From an uncultured Lachnospiraceae bacterium (GTDB taxonomy: Bacteria > Bacillota > Clostridia > Lachnospirales > Lachnospiraceae), in assembly GCA_910589105.1 (NCBI GenBank), contig CAJUST010000002.1:17987-81986 (forward strand): DNA of 64,000 bases, in the 5' to 3' direction. The position numbers were made by a program, and so were the translations under genes. Below, piece by piece: positions 43,903 through 52,194 of this stretch. The notes under the pieces are model-generated. The model did no database searches and was not told the DNA's origin. It saw nothing but the letters and a program-made list of their open reading frames with translations. Each line of letters starts with the position of its first letter. Within the stretch, counting starts at the first letter, position 1.

Positions 43903-44673
43903 ATGGCTATTTCTTCTATATCAAATCAAAACTTGCGCCGCAATTATCAGTCTCTTTCAAGTGGAAAGCGGATTAACAAAGCGGCGGACGATGCGGCGGC
44001 TCTTGCAATCGCGCAAAAGCTGTTGAGCCAGAAAAACGGTTACGATTCAGGATACCGTAACGCCGGAACTTCAAAAGATATGTTAAATGTGGCAGACGGG
44101 GCGCTTAGTTCCATTACGGACAATTTACAGCGTATCCGGGAACTTGGCGTACAGGCTTCGAATTTTATGTATACGGCTTCCGACCGCGGAGCGATTCAGG
44201 CGGAAATTGACCAGCTAAAGCAGTCGATTTCGGATACCGCATCCCAGACACAGTTTAATAAGATGAATATTCTTGACGGTAGCATGAGCAGTTCCCATGT
44301 AGCGGCAGGTCCGAATGGAGGAGGATTGGAGATCCATATGCCTAATTCCGCTTTAGAAGCGCTAGGCATTGCGGATTTCGATGTGACTTCCGGCGACTTT
44401 GATTTATCCGTGATTGACGATGCGATAGACAAAGTCAGTTCCCAGAGAAGCAGTATGGGAGCTTCGTCGAACCGTTTGGATTCTGTTATGGCGTACAATG
44501 CAAATGCATCGTATCACCTGACCGCATCCCAGAGCAGGTTAGAAGATCTCGATTATCCGAAAGCGGTCTCTGATTTAAAAAAGAATCAGTTGTTAGAGAC
44601 ATTTCAGGTTATGATGCGCCGGAAACATTTAGAGAATGAAAATGGCAGGGTCATGCAGCTTTACAGAAGTTAA
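43903..44673 (+). CDS. Short flagellin-like protein
   Basis: A 256-residue flagellin. The N-terminal D0/D1 part is clear: MAISSISNQNLRRNYQSLSSGKRINKAADDAAALAIAQKL and RIRELGVQASN. A short middle replaces the usual D2/D3 domains, and the C-terminal helix has SQSRLEDLDYPKAVSDLKKNQLLETFQVMM, which parallels the flagellin 'SRI.D.D.A.E' helix. AGGAGG precedes ATG 43903; the longer upstream frame is not coding. No other flagellar structural gene is in the window. It may be a secondary filament protein or part of a dispersed flagellar regulon. Confidence 0.88.
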   Translation: MAISSISNQNLRRNYQSLSSGKRINKAADDAAALAIAQKLLSQKNGYDSGYRNAGTSKDMLNVADGALSSITDNLQRIRELGVQASNFMYTASDRGAIQAEIDQLKQSISDTASQTQFNKMNILDGSMSSSHVAAGPNGGGLEIHMPNSALEALGIADFDVTSGDFDLSVIDDAIDKVSSQRSSMGASSNRLDSVMAYNANASYHLTASQSRLEDLDYPKAVSDLKKNQLLETFQVMMRRKHLENENGRVMQLYRS

Positions 44674-44692
44674 ACTGAAAAATAGCAATTTT

Positions 44693-44727
44693 AAAAGGAA
44701 CCCCTAAAAACAAGCGGGTTCCTTTTT
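44693..44727. terminator. Terminator after the flagellin gene
   Basis: AAAAGGAACCC (44693-44703) pairs with GGGTTCCTTTTTT (44716-44727); it lies between convergent genes. Confidence 0.88.
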
Positions 44728-44745
44728 TGCAAAGTAAATTTAAAA

Positions 44746-46104
44746 TTAGGAAGCAGTTATAATGTCAAGCATTCTTTTTAAATCGGATATTAGCTCCCTA
44801 GAATATATTTCAGCTTCATTTAAAACATGTTCTGCCTTCGCATAATCGTTTTGTTTTAATGCCATAATGGCCTCCCCGCCAAATCTGTGGAAGCGTTCAT
44901 GCTTATCATTTAACGCATCCCAAGTGGGGCGGACTGCTGGTATGTCTGGCGTTAGAGCGTGGTAAAAATGCCCGAATCCGCATTTCGTGGAATCTAACTG
45001 TAAAGGAATAATGCTTCTGTTTTTTACCATATTTTCCAGATTGCGCAGCCATGTCTGATGCGCCGTAATGGCGTTGCGGATATGTTTGGCAAATTCTTCG
45101 TTCTTTAAATGGAAGAATGCATCGGAAGACAAAGCCCCCATCTGCTTGACAGTGGCGTCCAGCGTCTGTTCAATATCGACAACCGGTTCCGTGGCGGTTT
45201 TTAATTCTTGGCTGACGTTTTCCATAAAATCTGTGCTGTCCCGTAACTGGTTTTCCATTTCAGACATGGAACTGCTGATTTCTTCGCTTAACGCCGTGAT
45301 GGAACTGATGGATTCCGTCACTTTGGAAACGCTTGACTGGTTTATGTTGTTAAGCTCCCAGACATTGCTGATTTTGCCTGTCATTGAGCCAAGCGAATCG
45401 ATCGTTTCCGTCGCGCTTTTGATGCTCTGCTGGGAAGCGGTTTTAATCTCGGTGACAAATTCGCTCATATCACCGGTCAGTTTTTGCGTTTCTACGGCAA
45501 GATCCCGGATTTCATTTGCCACAACGGCAAATCCCCGTCCGGCTTCGCCAGCCCTTGCCGCTTCTATGGAAGCGTTTAGCGCTAAAAGGTTTGTCTGTAA
45601 AGAGATGGAATCAATTCCGGTAATGACTTCGTTCATACGGTTAATAATATTAAAGAGATTGTCCATATCTTTTTGCATCTCGCGTGAAGTGTGAATCGTT
45701 TCTTCAGAAAGTGAGCGGATATCCGTTAGTTCTTCTTGGCATTCCGTGATTTTCTGGTAGACGTCTTCCGAATCTGAGGCGATGTCAATAATTGTATTGG
45801 CAAGCGCTTCATGCTGGCTGTTCTGATCGGAATGGTTTTTGGAATCTCCATAAATCGCTGCCGCCGCTTTTGATACACGATGGGCAATGTCAAGGATTTT
45901 TTCCGTTTCGTGCTGCATAGTCAGGTCAAGGGAACTGATCTGCATAACTGCCCTGACATTATTTTCGAATATTTCCGCAAACTGCTTTCTTGCGTTGGCA
46001 AGCCTTTGATAAATAGCATTCAGCTCAGGGTTTTTCGAGTAATCCGCCTCTTTTAACTCTGAGACTGCCCGAAGGAGCGATGTGTTATTTTTTCTAAGTT
46101 TCAT
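44746..46104 (-). CDS. Soluble chemoreceptor with C-terminal CZB zinc-binding domain
   Basis: A 452-residue methyl-accepting protein with no membrane helix, hence cytoplasmic. The signalling tip reads NASIEAARAGEAGRGFAVVANEI. The C-terminal ~110 residues are a chemoreceptor zinc-binding (CZB) domain: His in AHQTWLRNLE, the KCGFGHFYHAL Cys block, and HERFHRF. In Helicobacter and E. coli, CZB domains bind zinc and respond to it or to hypochlorous acid. ATG 46104 follows AGAGGT; the frame extends 10 codons further without a ribosome site. Together with the adjacent flagellin it suggests a motile cell. Confidence 0.92.
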   Translation of the reverse strand: MKLRKNNTSLLRAVSELKEADYSKNPELNAIYQRLANARKQFAEIFENNVRAVMQISSLDLTMQHETEKILDIAHRVSKAAAAIYGDSKNHSDQNSQHEALANTIIDIASDSEDVYQKITECQEELTDIRSLSEETIHTSREMQKDMDNLFNIINRMNEVITGIDSISLQTNLLALNASIEAARAGEAGRGFAVVANEIRDLAVETQKLTGDMSEFVTEIKTASQQSIKSATETIDSLGSMTGKISNVWELNNINQSSVSKVTESISSITALSEEISSSMSEMENQLRDSTDFMENVSQELKTATEPVVDIEQTLDATVKQMGALSSDAFFHLKNEEFAKHIRNAITAHQTWLRNLENMVKNRSIIPLQLDSTKCGFGHFYHALTPDIPAVRPTWDALNDKHERFHRFGGEAIMALKQNDYAKAEHVLNEAEIYSRELISDLKRMLDIITAS

Positions 46105-46366
46105 AGGGATACCTCTTTTTCTACAGTTCTTCAATATGCGCCAGTAATTTTATGTATACTTGTTATGCCTTTAAGATGCAGCATTGCATATCTTTAAATA
46201 TCATATGAAATTTTTAGCTTTTTTGCAACCTTTTTCTACAGATTTTATAAAAAATAATTGACGGATACAGTCGGTTGTGCTATGATAGAACAGCTTGGAA
46301 GTAGGTCTTTTTTTTATGCCTAAAAAGGCATGGAAAACACACAATGAATTTATGGAGGTGGAAGTT
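46105..46366. other. Divergent spacer between the chemoreceptor and the L33 operon
   Basis: No gene seen. It contains the L33 operon promoter (46258-46286) and an untranslated leader ending in GGAGGTG. Confidence 0.5.
46258..46286 (+). promoter_or_regulatory. Sigma-A promoter of the rpmG-secE-nusG operon
   Basis: TTGACG (46258-46263), exact 17-bp spacer, TATGAT (46281-46286), about 80 bp before rpmG. Confidence 0.8.
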
Positions 46367-46516
46367 GTGCGCACAAGAATTACATTGGCATGTACAGAAT
46401 GCAAACAGCGTAATTACAACACAAAAAAGGACAAGAAAGCTCATCCGGACAGAATGGAACTGAACAAGTATTGCAGATTCTGCAGAAAGCATACGGTACA
46501 CAAGGAAACCAAATAA
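46367..46516 (+). CDS. rpmG: Ribosomal protein bL33
   Basis: A 49-residue protein, the canonical L33 length, when started at GTG 46367 with GGAGGTG 6 bp upstream. It retains all four zinc-ribbon cysteines (ACTEC ... YCRFC), so it is the C+ form. It opens the classic rpmG-secE-nusG cluster. The longer frame from 46295 adds residues foreign to L33. Confidence 0.95.
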   Translation: MRTRITLACTECKQRNYNTKKDKKAHPDRMELNKYCRFCRKHTVHKETK

Positions 46517-46541
46517 TCCGGTAGGGCAAAGGAGTGGAATT

Positions 46542-46751
46542 ATGGCAAATGATGCAAATGCGCAAAAAGCTCCGAAAACGGGCTGGTTCGAAGGGTTAAA
46601 AGCCGAGTTCGGAAAAATTGTCTGGCCGGCAAAAGAGCAGCTTGCGAAACAGACCGCGGCGGTCATCGCTGTTTCCGTTGCAGTCGGTCTGGTGATTACA
46701 ATACTGGATACGTTTATCCAGTACGGCATTGATTTCCTAGTGAATTTATAA
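46542..46751 (+). CDS. secE: Preprotein translocase subunit SecE
   Basis: A 69-residue single-pass membrane protein with the SecE signature WFEGLKAEFGKIVWPAKEQLAKQ before the helix. Part of SecYEG. Lies 25 bp after rpmG and 12 bp before nusG. Confidence 0.95.
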   Translation: MANDANAQKAPKTGWFEGLKAEFGKIVWPAKEQLAKQTAAVIAVSVAVGLVITILDTFIQYGIDFLVNL

Positions 46752-46763
46752 TGGAGGCGTTTT

Positions 46764-47282
46764 ATGTCAGAAGCACACTGGTATGTGGTCCACACCTATT
46801 CGGGATATGAGAATAAGGTGAAGGCGAATATTGATAAGACAATAGAAAACAGGCATTTAGAGGATCAGATTCTTGAAGTGCGGGTTCCGATGCAAGATGT
46901 TTTCGAGATGAAGAACGGCGCAAAGAAACAGGTTTCTAAGAAGATGTTTCCGGGATATGTGCTCATCAATATGGAGATGAATGACGATACATGGTATGTT
47001 GTCAGAAACACCCGCGGCGTGACCGGATTTGTCGGGCCGGGGTCGAAGCCTGTGCCATTGACAGATGAAGAAATGCTGCCGCTGGGAATCAAACAAGAAG
47101 ACATTGTCGTCGATTTTGCAGAAGGCGATACGGTTGTCATAACCGGAGGCGTCTGGAAAGACACGGTCGGCGTGATCCAGTCTATGAACCAAGGCAAGCA
47201 GATCGTGACGATTAATGTCGAATTATTCGGCCGCGAAACGCCGGTGGAAATTAGTTTCGCAGAAGTGAAGAAAATGAATTAA
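46764..47282 (+). CDS. nusG: Transcription antitermination factor NusG
   Basis: A 172-residue protein: NGN domain with WYVVHTYSGYENKVKANI and FPGYVLINMEM, then a KOW domain (FAEGDTVVITGGVWKDTVGVIQ). It couples RNA polymerase to Rho or the ribosome. Fixed position between secE and rplK. Confidence 0.97.
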   Translation: MSEAHWYVVHTYSGYENKVKANIDKTIENRHLEDQILEVRVPMQDVFEMKNGAKKQVSKKMFPGYVLINMEMNDDTWYVVRNTRGVTGFVGPGSKPVPLTDEEMLPLGIKQEDIVVDFAEGDTVVITGGVWKDTVGVIQSMNQGKQIVTINVELFGRETPVEISFAEVKKMN

Positions 47283-47296
47283 GGAGGTTATTCCAA

Positions 47297-47722
47297 ATGG
47301 CAAAGAAAGTGCAAGGATATATCAAATTACAAATTCCTGCTGGAAAGGCGACGCCAGCTCCTCCAGTCGGACCTGCATTGGGACAGCATGGCGTAAATAT
47401 CGTAGAGTTTACGAAGCAGTTCAATGCTAGGACAGCGGATCAGGGAGATTTAATTATTCCGGTCGTTATCACAGTTTACGCAGACAGAAGTTTCAGTTTT
47501 ATCACAAAGACTCCGCCTGCTCCTGTATTAATTAAGAAAGCATGCAGCATAAAATCCGGTTCCGCAGAACCGAATAAGACAAAAGTTGCAACTATTTCCA
47601 AAGCAAAACTTCAGGAGATCGCAGAGCTTAAAATGCCGGACTTAAACGCAGCTTCTTTGGAAGCGGCTATGAGCATGATTGCGGGAACGGCAAGATCTAT
47701 GGGCGTAAAAGTAGAAGAATAG
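47297..47722 (+). CDS. rplK: Ribosomal protein uL11
   Basis: A 141-residue protein with the L11 signature IPAGKATPAPPVGPALGQHGVNI and the RNA-binding C-terminal domain. AAGGAGG precedes the ATG. Confidence 0.97.
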   Translation: MAKKVQGYIKLQIPAGKATPAPPVGPALGQHGVNIVEFTKQFNARTADQGDLIIPVVITVYADRSFSFITKTPPAPVLIKKACSIKSGSAEPNKTKVATISKAKLQEIAELKMPDLNAASLEAAMSMIAGTARSMGVKVEE

Positions 47723-47781
47723 TCAATTCGGAATAGTGGAAGGGAGTAAATCCCCGATAATACCACAGGAGGTTAAATAGA

Positions 47782-48477
47782 ATGAAAAGAGGAAAGAAAT
47801 ATATTGAAACTGCGAAATTAGTGGATTCGACAGCGCTTTATGAGAGAGATGAAGCCGTTGATTTGGCAAAAAAAGTAGCAGTGGCAAAATTTGATGAGAC
47901 AATCGAAGTCCATATCAAGACTGGCTGTGACGGACGCCATGCAGAACAGCAGATCCGCGGCGCTGTCGTATTGCCGCATGGAACAGGTAAAACTGTCCGC
48001 GTATTGGTTTTCGCAAAAGGCGCGAAACTGGACGAAGCTCAGGCTGCGGGCGCAGATTTTACAGGCGGCGAGGAATTAATCCCGAAAATCCAGAAAGAAG
48101 GCTGGCTGGATTTTGACGTAGTCGTTGCTACGCCGGATATGATGGGCGTGGTTGGGCGTTTAGGCCGTGTGTTAGGGCCGAAAGGATTAATGCCGAACCC
48201 GAAAGCGGGAACTGTCACAATGGACGTTACGAAAGCGATCAACGAAATTAAAGCCGGTAAGATTGAATACCGGTTAGACAAAAGCAATATTATCCATGTG
48301 CCAATTGGAAAAGCATCCTTTACAAATGAACAATTAGCGGACAACTTCCAAACCCTTATGGATGCAATCAATAAAGCAAAACCGAGCAGTTTAAAGGGTC
48401 AGTATATTAAGAGCGTGACATTGGCTCCGACTATGGGTCCGGGAATCAAAGTAAACGCTTTGAAAATGGCTCAATAA
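47782..48477 (+). CDS. rplA: Ribosomal protein uL1
   Basis: A 231-residue L1 protein: IKTGCDGRHAEQQIRGAVVLPHGTGK, then GRLGRVLGPKGLMPNPKAGTV. It binds 23S rRNA at the stalk near the E site. The 59-bp gap after rplK holds an AGGAGG. It is followed by a separate promoter for rplJL. Confidence 0.97.
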   Translation: MKRGKKYIETAKLVDSTALYERDEAVDLAKKVAVAKFDETIEVHIKTGCDGRHAEQQIRGAVVLPHGTGKTVRVLVFAKGAKLDEAQAAGADFTGGEELIPKIQKEGWLDFDVVVATPDMMGVVGRLGRVLGPKGLMPNPKAGTVTMDVTKAINEIKAGKIEYRLDKSNIIHVPIGKASFTNEQLADNFQTLMDAINKAKPSSLKGQYIKSVTLAPTMGPGIKVNALKMAQ

Positions 48478-48482
48478 TTTGA

Positions 48483-48511
48483 TTGACATCAAATAGATAG
48501 TATGTTATAGT
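48483..48511 (+). promoter_or_regulatory. Sigma-A promoter of rplJL
   Basis: Perfect TTGACA (48483-48488), 17-bp spacer, TATAGT (48506-48511), directly after the rplA stop. Confidence 0.85.
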
Positions 48512-48514
48512 TTA

Positions 48515-48640
48515 ACAGCATATTTTAGAACAATTTTGCCGAAGACAGCAGGCGCCGCATGGCGTAACCGCAAGGGCCTGCCGAGGAGATGGAAAGAGGA
48601 TGCCTCTCTGTCTTTTGGCGGAGAGGTTTTTTATATGAAT
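48515..48640 (+). ncRNA. Ribosomal protein L10 leader
   Basis: The ~125-nt untranslated leader contains CAGGCGCCGCATGGCG...AAGGGCCTG pairing, a kink-turn-like region with GCCGAGGAGATGG, and a 3' hairpin AGGATGCCTCTC...GGAGAGG ending in TTTTT. This fits the L10 leader, in which the L10(L12)4 complex binds its own mRNA and causes attenuation. Boundaries are approximate. Confidence 0.75.
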
Positions 48641-48667
48641 TAAATTTATAAAGGAGGTGCACGATTC

Positions 48668-49213
48668 GTGGCAAAAGTAGAACTGAAACAGCCAATCGTA
48701 CAAGAAATTTCAGAATACATCAAAGACGCGCAGTCCGTTGTATTAGTGGATTACCGTGGCCTTACGGTTGCAGAAGACACGCAGTTGCGTAAACAGCTTA
48801 GAGAAGCTGGCGTTACTTATAAAGTATACAAAAACACGATGCTGAATTTTGCATTTAAAGGAACCGATTTTGAAAGTCTGGCTCCGGCATTAGAAGGGCC
48901 AAGCGCAGTTGCGATTTCCAATTCGGATGCAACAGCTCCGGCAAGAGTTCTGGCAAAATTCGCGAAAACAGCTCCGGCGTTAGAGATGAAAGCAGGCGTT
49001 GTAGAAGGGACATTCTACGATGCAGAAGGCATGAAGAGCATTGCGGCAGTTCCATCGAGGGAAGAATTGCTTTCCAAATTCCTTGGAAGCATCCAGTCTC
49101 CGATTACGAATTTTGCTCGTGTGCTTAACCAGATCGCAGAAAAAGGCGGTTCCGGTGAAGCGGCAGCTCCGGCGGCAGAAGAAGCTCCGGCGGCAGAAGC
49201 TGAAAGCAATTAG
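48668..49213 (+). CDS. rplJ: Ribosomal protein uL10
   Basis: A 181-residue L10: SVVLVDYRGLTVAEDTQLRKQLREAGV is the family core, and the Ala/Glu/Pro-rich C-terminus ends a helix that carries L12 dimers. The start is GTG 48668 after AGGAGGTGCAC. Autoregulated through the leader upstream. Confidence 0.96.
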   Translation: MAKVELKQPIVQEISEYIKDAQSVVLVDYRGLTVAEDTQLRKQLREAGVTYKVYKNTMLNFAFKGTDFESLAPALEGPSAVAISNSDATAPARVLAKFAKTAPALEMKAGVVEGTFYDAEGMKSIAAVPSREELLSKFLGSIQSPITNFARVLNQIAEKGGSGEAAAPAAEEAPAAEAESN

Positions 49214-49285
49214 TTATCTGTCATTCCAAAGACGAAGACAGAGCGTAATTAGTGAAACGATTATAATTTATGGAGGTAAATTAAA

Positions 49286-49660
49286 ATGGCTAAATTAACA
49301 ACAGAAGAATTTATTGAAGCTATCAAAGAATTAAGCGTATTAGAGTTAAATGATTTAGTAAAAGCATGTGAGGAAGAATTTGGCGTATCCGCGGCAGCAG
49401 GCGTTGTTGTTGCGGCAGCAGGCGGCGAAGGCGCGGCAGCAGAAGAAAAGACAGAGTTTGACGTAGAGCTGACAGAAGTTGGCCCGAACAAAGTTAAAGT
49501 CATCAAAGTTGTCCGCGAAGTAACCGGATTAGGCTTAAAAGAAGCCAAAGACTTAGTTGACGGCGCTCCAAAAGTTGTCAAAGAAGCTGCTGACAAAGCA
49601 ACTGCTGATGACATTAAGGCAAAACTTGAAGGCGAAGGCGCAAAAGTAACATTAAAATAA
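49286..49660 (+). CDS. rplL: Ribosomal protein bL7/L12
   Basis: A 124-residue L12: N-terminal dimer domain (ELSVLELNDLVKACEEEFG), Ala/Gly-rich hinge, and the factor-binding C-terminal domain (NKVKVIKVVREVTGLGLKEAKDLVDGAPK). A terminator follows at once; rpoB, its usual neighbour, is not here. Confidence 0.97.
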   Translation: MAKLTTEEFIEAIKELSVLELNDLVKACEEEFGVSAAAGVVVAAAGGEGAAAEEKTEFDVELTEVGPNKVKVIKVVREVTGLGLKEAKDLVDGAPKVVKEAADKATADDIKAKLEGEGAKVTLK

Positions 49661-49675
49661 GCGAAATGAAAACAG

Positions 49676-49706
49676 ATACGGAAGCCAAACGGCTTCCGTA
49701 TTTTTA
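49676..49706. terminator. Terminator after rplL
   Basis: Perfect 11-bp arms ATACGGAAGCC/GGCTTCCGTAT followed by TTTT; it also ends the convergent XRE gene. Confidence 0.9.
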
Positions 49707-50033
49707 AATTTCCATTTTTTTCATTTCTATCAAAGATCTTAAGTAGCGTATCGTTGTTTCTAATTCTTCAATGGTAAGCGTATTTGCAAGATCGACGAGG
49801 GAAGCGGATTTTTGTTTGAAACCGAATAAAATATAGTCTGCGGAAACATTGAGCTGTTTGCATATTTTTGCGAGCGTATCTTGAGATAAACCTTTTTTTC
49901 CGTTTTCAATTTCAGATAAAAAATTTACGGATATATCTGTTAATTCAGCAAATTCTGCCTGAGTATAGTCGTTCGTTGTCCGTAATTGCCGGATTCTTTG
50001 CCCGATTTCTGTTTTTTCCAGTATCTCTATCAT
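49704..50033 (-). CDS. XRE-family transcriptional regulator
   Basis: A 109-residue Cro/C1-type regulator: GQRIRQLRTTNDYTQAEFAELTDISVNFLSEIENGKKGLSQDTLAKICKQLNVSADYILFG. The C-terminal 40 residues (LTIEELETTIRYLRSLIEMKK) are helical and may dimerise. AGGGAC lies upstream of the ATG. It is divergent from a small membrane-protein gene. The target is unknown. Confidence 0.9.
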   Translation of the reverse strand: MIEILEKTEIGQRIRQLRTTNDYTQAEFAELTDISVNFLSEIENGKKGLSQDTLAKICKQLNVSADYILFGFKQKSASLVDLANTLTIEELETTIRYLRSLIEMKKMEI

Positions 50034-50213
50034 AGTGTCCCTCCACCTATTTTCAATTATTTTAACAGTATTCCCAATCCCAAAACATTAATTATAGTTT
50101 GATAAAATTCGCTAAAAGCGAAAAAATAATTGACAGATGAAACGGGTGGAATTATGATAAAGGGGACTTTAAATACAAAAAACAGATTACAAAAGATGAG
50201 AGGATTAGAAACT
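50034..50213. promoter_or_regulatory. Divergent region with sigma-A promoter
   Basis: TTGACA (50130-50135), 17-bp spacer, TATGAT (50153-50158) on the plus strand. This promoter covers the farthest possible start (TTG 50130) of the next gene, which supports the downstream ATG 50214. Confidence 0.75.
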
Positions 50214-50510
50214 ATGAAGAAATCGTTATACAGAATTGTTCTGGTGGCGGTATTGTGTTTTCGCTTTTTGTCTTTATACGCAGACGCCGATGCGCAGGCA
50301 TTATCTCAGGAAAAAAATCAAAAAAAGGCAAAGGAATATATCTTTAAAGAAGGAGGCGGGGAAAACAAAGAGGAAAATTCCAAACAGAAACATGACATAA
50401 GATATGCGCATATTTTGATTAGAGGAACGTATGAAGTTACCATAGATTTAGCGCTTGTTTTAGTTTTTATGGGAGTGTTTTTTATATTTGTTTTGAGAAT
50501 GAGGTTCTGA
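50214..50510 (+). CDS. Small secreted/membrane protein of unknown function
   Basis: A 98-residue protein with an N-terminal signal-like helix (SLYRIVLVAVLCFRFLSLYADADA), a charged Lys/Glu-rich middle (KEYIFKEGGGENKEEN) and a C-terminal transmembrane helix (VTIDLALVLVFMGVFFIFVLRM). Both termini would span or enter the membrane with the middle outside. No family recognised. GAGAGGA lies 9 bp before ATG 50214. Confidence 0.6.
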   Translation: MKKSLYRIVLVAVLCFRFLSLYADADAQALSQEKNQKKAKEYIFKEGGGENKEENSKQKHDIRYAHILIRGTYEVTIDLALVLVFMGVFFIFVLRMRF

Positions 50511-50571
50511 GGGCATTTGGATTGGTTTTACTTTAGGGAGCCGGAAAAAGCAAAGAAGATGTATTTATGTA

Positions 50572-50600
50572 TTGAAAGCGCGGTGATTTGGCGCTATACT
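50572..50600 (+). promoter_or_regulatory. Sigma-A promoter of pyrE
   Basis: TTGAAA (50572-50577), 17-bp spacer, TATACT (50595-50600), about 80 bp before pyrE. Confidence 0.7.
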
Positions 50601-50622
50601 TCAAATTGTATCAATCTGTATT

Positions 50623-50650
50623 TTGCAGACAGGGGAGATAACGTCTGCAA
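50623..50650 (+). promoter_or_regulatory. Hairpin in the pyrE leader
   Basis: TTGCAGAC (50623-50630) pairs with GTCTGCAA (50643-50650) around a 12-base loop AGGGGAGATAAC. There is no T run, so it is not a simple terminator. It lies between promoter and ribosome site. Confidence 0.45.
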
Positions 50651-50680
50651 ATTGCCAAAGAATGAGGAGAATCAGGGACG

Positions 50681-51361
50681 ATGGAACAGTATAAAAAAGA
50701 GTTTATTGAATTTATGGTAGAGAGCGATGTATTAAAATTCGGAGATTTTACACTAAAAAGCGGCAGGAAATCTCCATTTTTTATGAATGCGGGGGCGTAT
50801 GTGACGGGAAGCCAGCTCATGCGTCTGGGAGAGTATTATGCGGCGGCGATTTATGAGAACTACGGCGGGGATTTTGATGTATTATTCGGGCCTGCTTATA
50901 AAGGGATTCCGCTTAGCGTTGCGGCGTGCATAGCGTTTTCCAAACTATATGGAAAGGAAATCCGTTATTGTTCAAACCGCAAGGAACTCAAAGACCATGG
51001 GGATTCGGGAATATTACTCGGCAGTAAATTAAAGGACGGCGACAGAGTTGTAATTATTGAGGACGTGACGACTTCCGGAAAATCTATAGAAGAAACGTTT
51101 CCTATTCTAAAAGCCTGCGCAAATGTGGAAATAGTCGGGCTTATGGTTTCGCTAAACCGCATGGAAGTCGGGCTTGGCGGTAAAATGGGAGCGTTAGACG
51201 AGATCCGTGAAACGTATGGATTTCCTGCAAACGCCATTGTGACGATGGAAGAAGTGACAGAGCATCTTTATAACCGTTCCTGTAATGGGAAAATTGTCAT
51301 TGATGATACATTAAAAGCGGCCATTGATGAATACTATAAAGAGTATGGAATGAAGTTATGA
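50681..51361 (+). CDS. pyrE: Orotate phosphoribosyltransferase
   Basis: A 226-residue OPRTase with LKSGRKSPFFMNAG, FGPAYKGIPL and the PRPP-binding motif RVVIIEDVTTSGKSI. It converts orotate and PRPP to OMP in pyrimidine synthesis. GAGGAG lies 12 bp upstream. No other pyr gene is adjacent. Confidence 0.96.
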   Translation: MEQYKKEFIEFMVESDVLKFGDFTLKSGRKSPFFMNAGAYVTGSQLMRLGEYYAAAIYENYGGDFDVLFGPAYKGIPLSVAACIAFSKLYGKEIRYCSNRKELKDHGDSGILLGSKLKDGDRVVIIEDVTTSGKSIEETFPILKACANVEIVGLMVSLNRMEVGLGGKMGALDEIRETYGFPANAIVTMEEVTEHLYNRSCNGKIVIDDTLKAAIDEYYKEYGMKL

Positions 51362-51387
51362 CGCATAGAAAATAGAAGGAGAGAATT

Positions 51388-51870
51388 TTGAAGGAAAGCA
51401 GGAAAACAGAACCAGTTCGGAGATTAGAAATTCTCTTATTTATCGCGTATCTTGCAGTATTGTGTTATTTTTTGTTTTTTGCGGAAACGATGGGAAGGAC
51501 AGTGACAGAGCGGGAATACCACTATAACCTGATGCCGCTGAAAGAAATCAAACGTTTTTGGACGTACCGCCATTCACTGGGATTTTGGTCGGTATGCCTG
51601 AATCTGTTTGGCAATGTGGCGGCATTTCTTCCATTTGGAATGTTCCTTCCGCGGTTATATCCAAAATGCAGGAAGTTTTTTTTGACTGCGCTGTTTAGTT
51701 TCGAACTTAGCCTATGCGTGGAACTGATTCAGCTTGTAGGGAAAGTTGGGAGTTTTGACGTCGATGATATTTTGCTCAACACATTGGGCGGGGCGTTTGG
51801 ATATTTATGTTATAGCATTTCAAAAAAACTTTTCAGTAAGCGGAGGAAAGATGAAGCGGGAAAACCATAA
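51388..51870 (+). CDS. VanZ-like family membrane protein
   Basis: A 160-residue four-helix membrane protein with the VanZ-like core YHYNLMPLKEIKRFW, LNLFGNVAAFLPFGMFLP and VGSFDVDDILLNTLGGAFGY. VanZ itself gives low-level teicoplanin resistance, but most members have no known function. TTG 51388 is used, with AAGGAG 7 bp upstream. The end overlaps the next gene by 20 bp. Confidence 0.88.
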   Translation: MKESRKTEPVRRLEILLFIAYLAVLCYFLFFAETMGRTVTEREYHYNLMPLKEIKRFWTYRHSLGFWSVCLNLFGNVAAFLPFGMFLPRLYPKCRKFFLTALFSFELSLCVELIQLVGKVGSFDVDDILLNTLGGAFGYLCYSISKKLFSKRRKDEAGKP

Positions 51871-52171
51871 TAAATTTACAAAGAAAAAACATTCAAAGAG
51901 GGGGATGCTGGCATGTGTTTTGGCTGTCGCATCCATCTTTGCGTTGTTCTATTTAATCGGCGTTTCCTTCCGGCAAAAGGGGAATGGGAGCGTATATTTA
52001 GGAAGCATAGGGATACTGGCGCTTTTGGTGGCGCTTACCTCTTTTACACAGGCAGTCAAAAGCATTCGGGAAGAAGACACGTTCCGCAGAATCCCTATAG
52101 TATCAATCGCGCTTTCCATATTGGCGTCCGGCGGCTGGATTGCGCTTTATGCCGTTGGGTTTCTGTTATAA
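51851..52171 (+). CDS. DUF6142-like small membrane protein
   Basis: A 106-residue protein with a basic N-terminus (KFTKKKHSKRG) and three hydrophobic helices (MLACVLAVASIFALFYLIG, YLGSIGILALLVALTSFTQA, VSIALSILASGGWIALYAV). It resembles the DUF6142 family common in Lachnospiraceae. GGAGG lies 5 bp before ATG 51851. No function is known. It is coupled to the VanZ-like gene and precedes the aminopeptidase gene. Confidence 0.75.
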   Translation: MKRENHNKFTKKKHSKRGMLACVLAVASIFALFYLIGVSFRQKGNGSVYLGSIGILALLVALTSFTQAVKSIREEDTFRRIPIVSIALSILASGGWIALYAVGFLL

Positions 52172-52194
52172 ATGGCAGGAAGAAAGGGAAGAAA

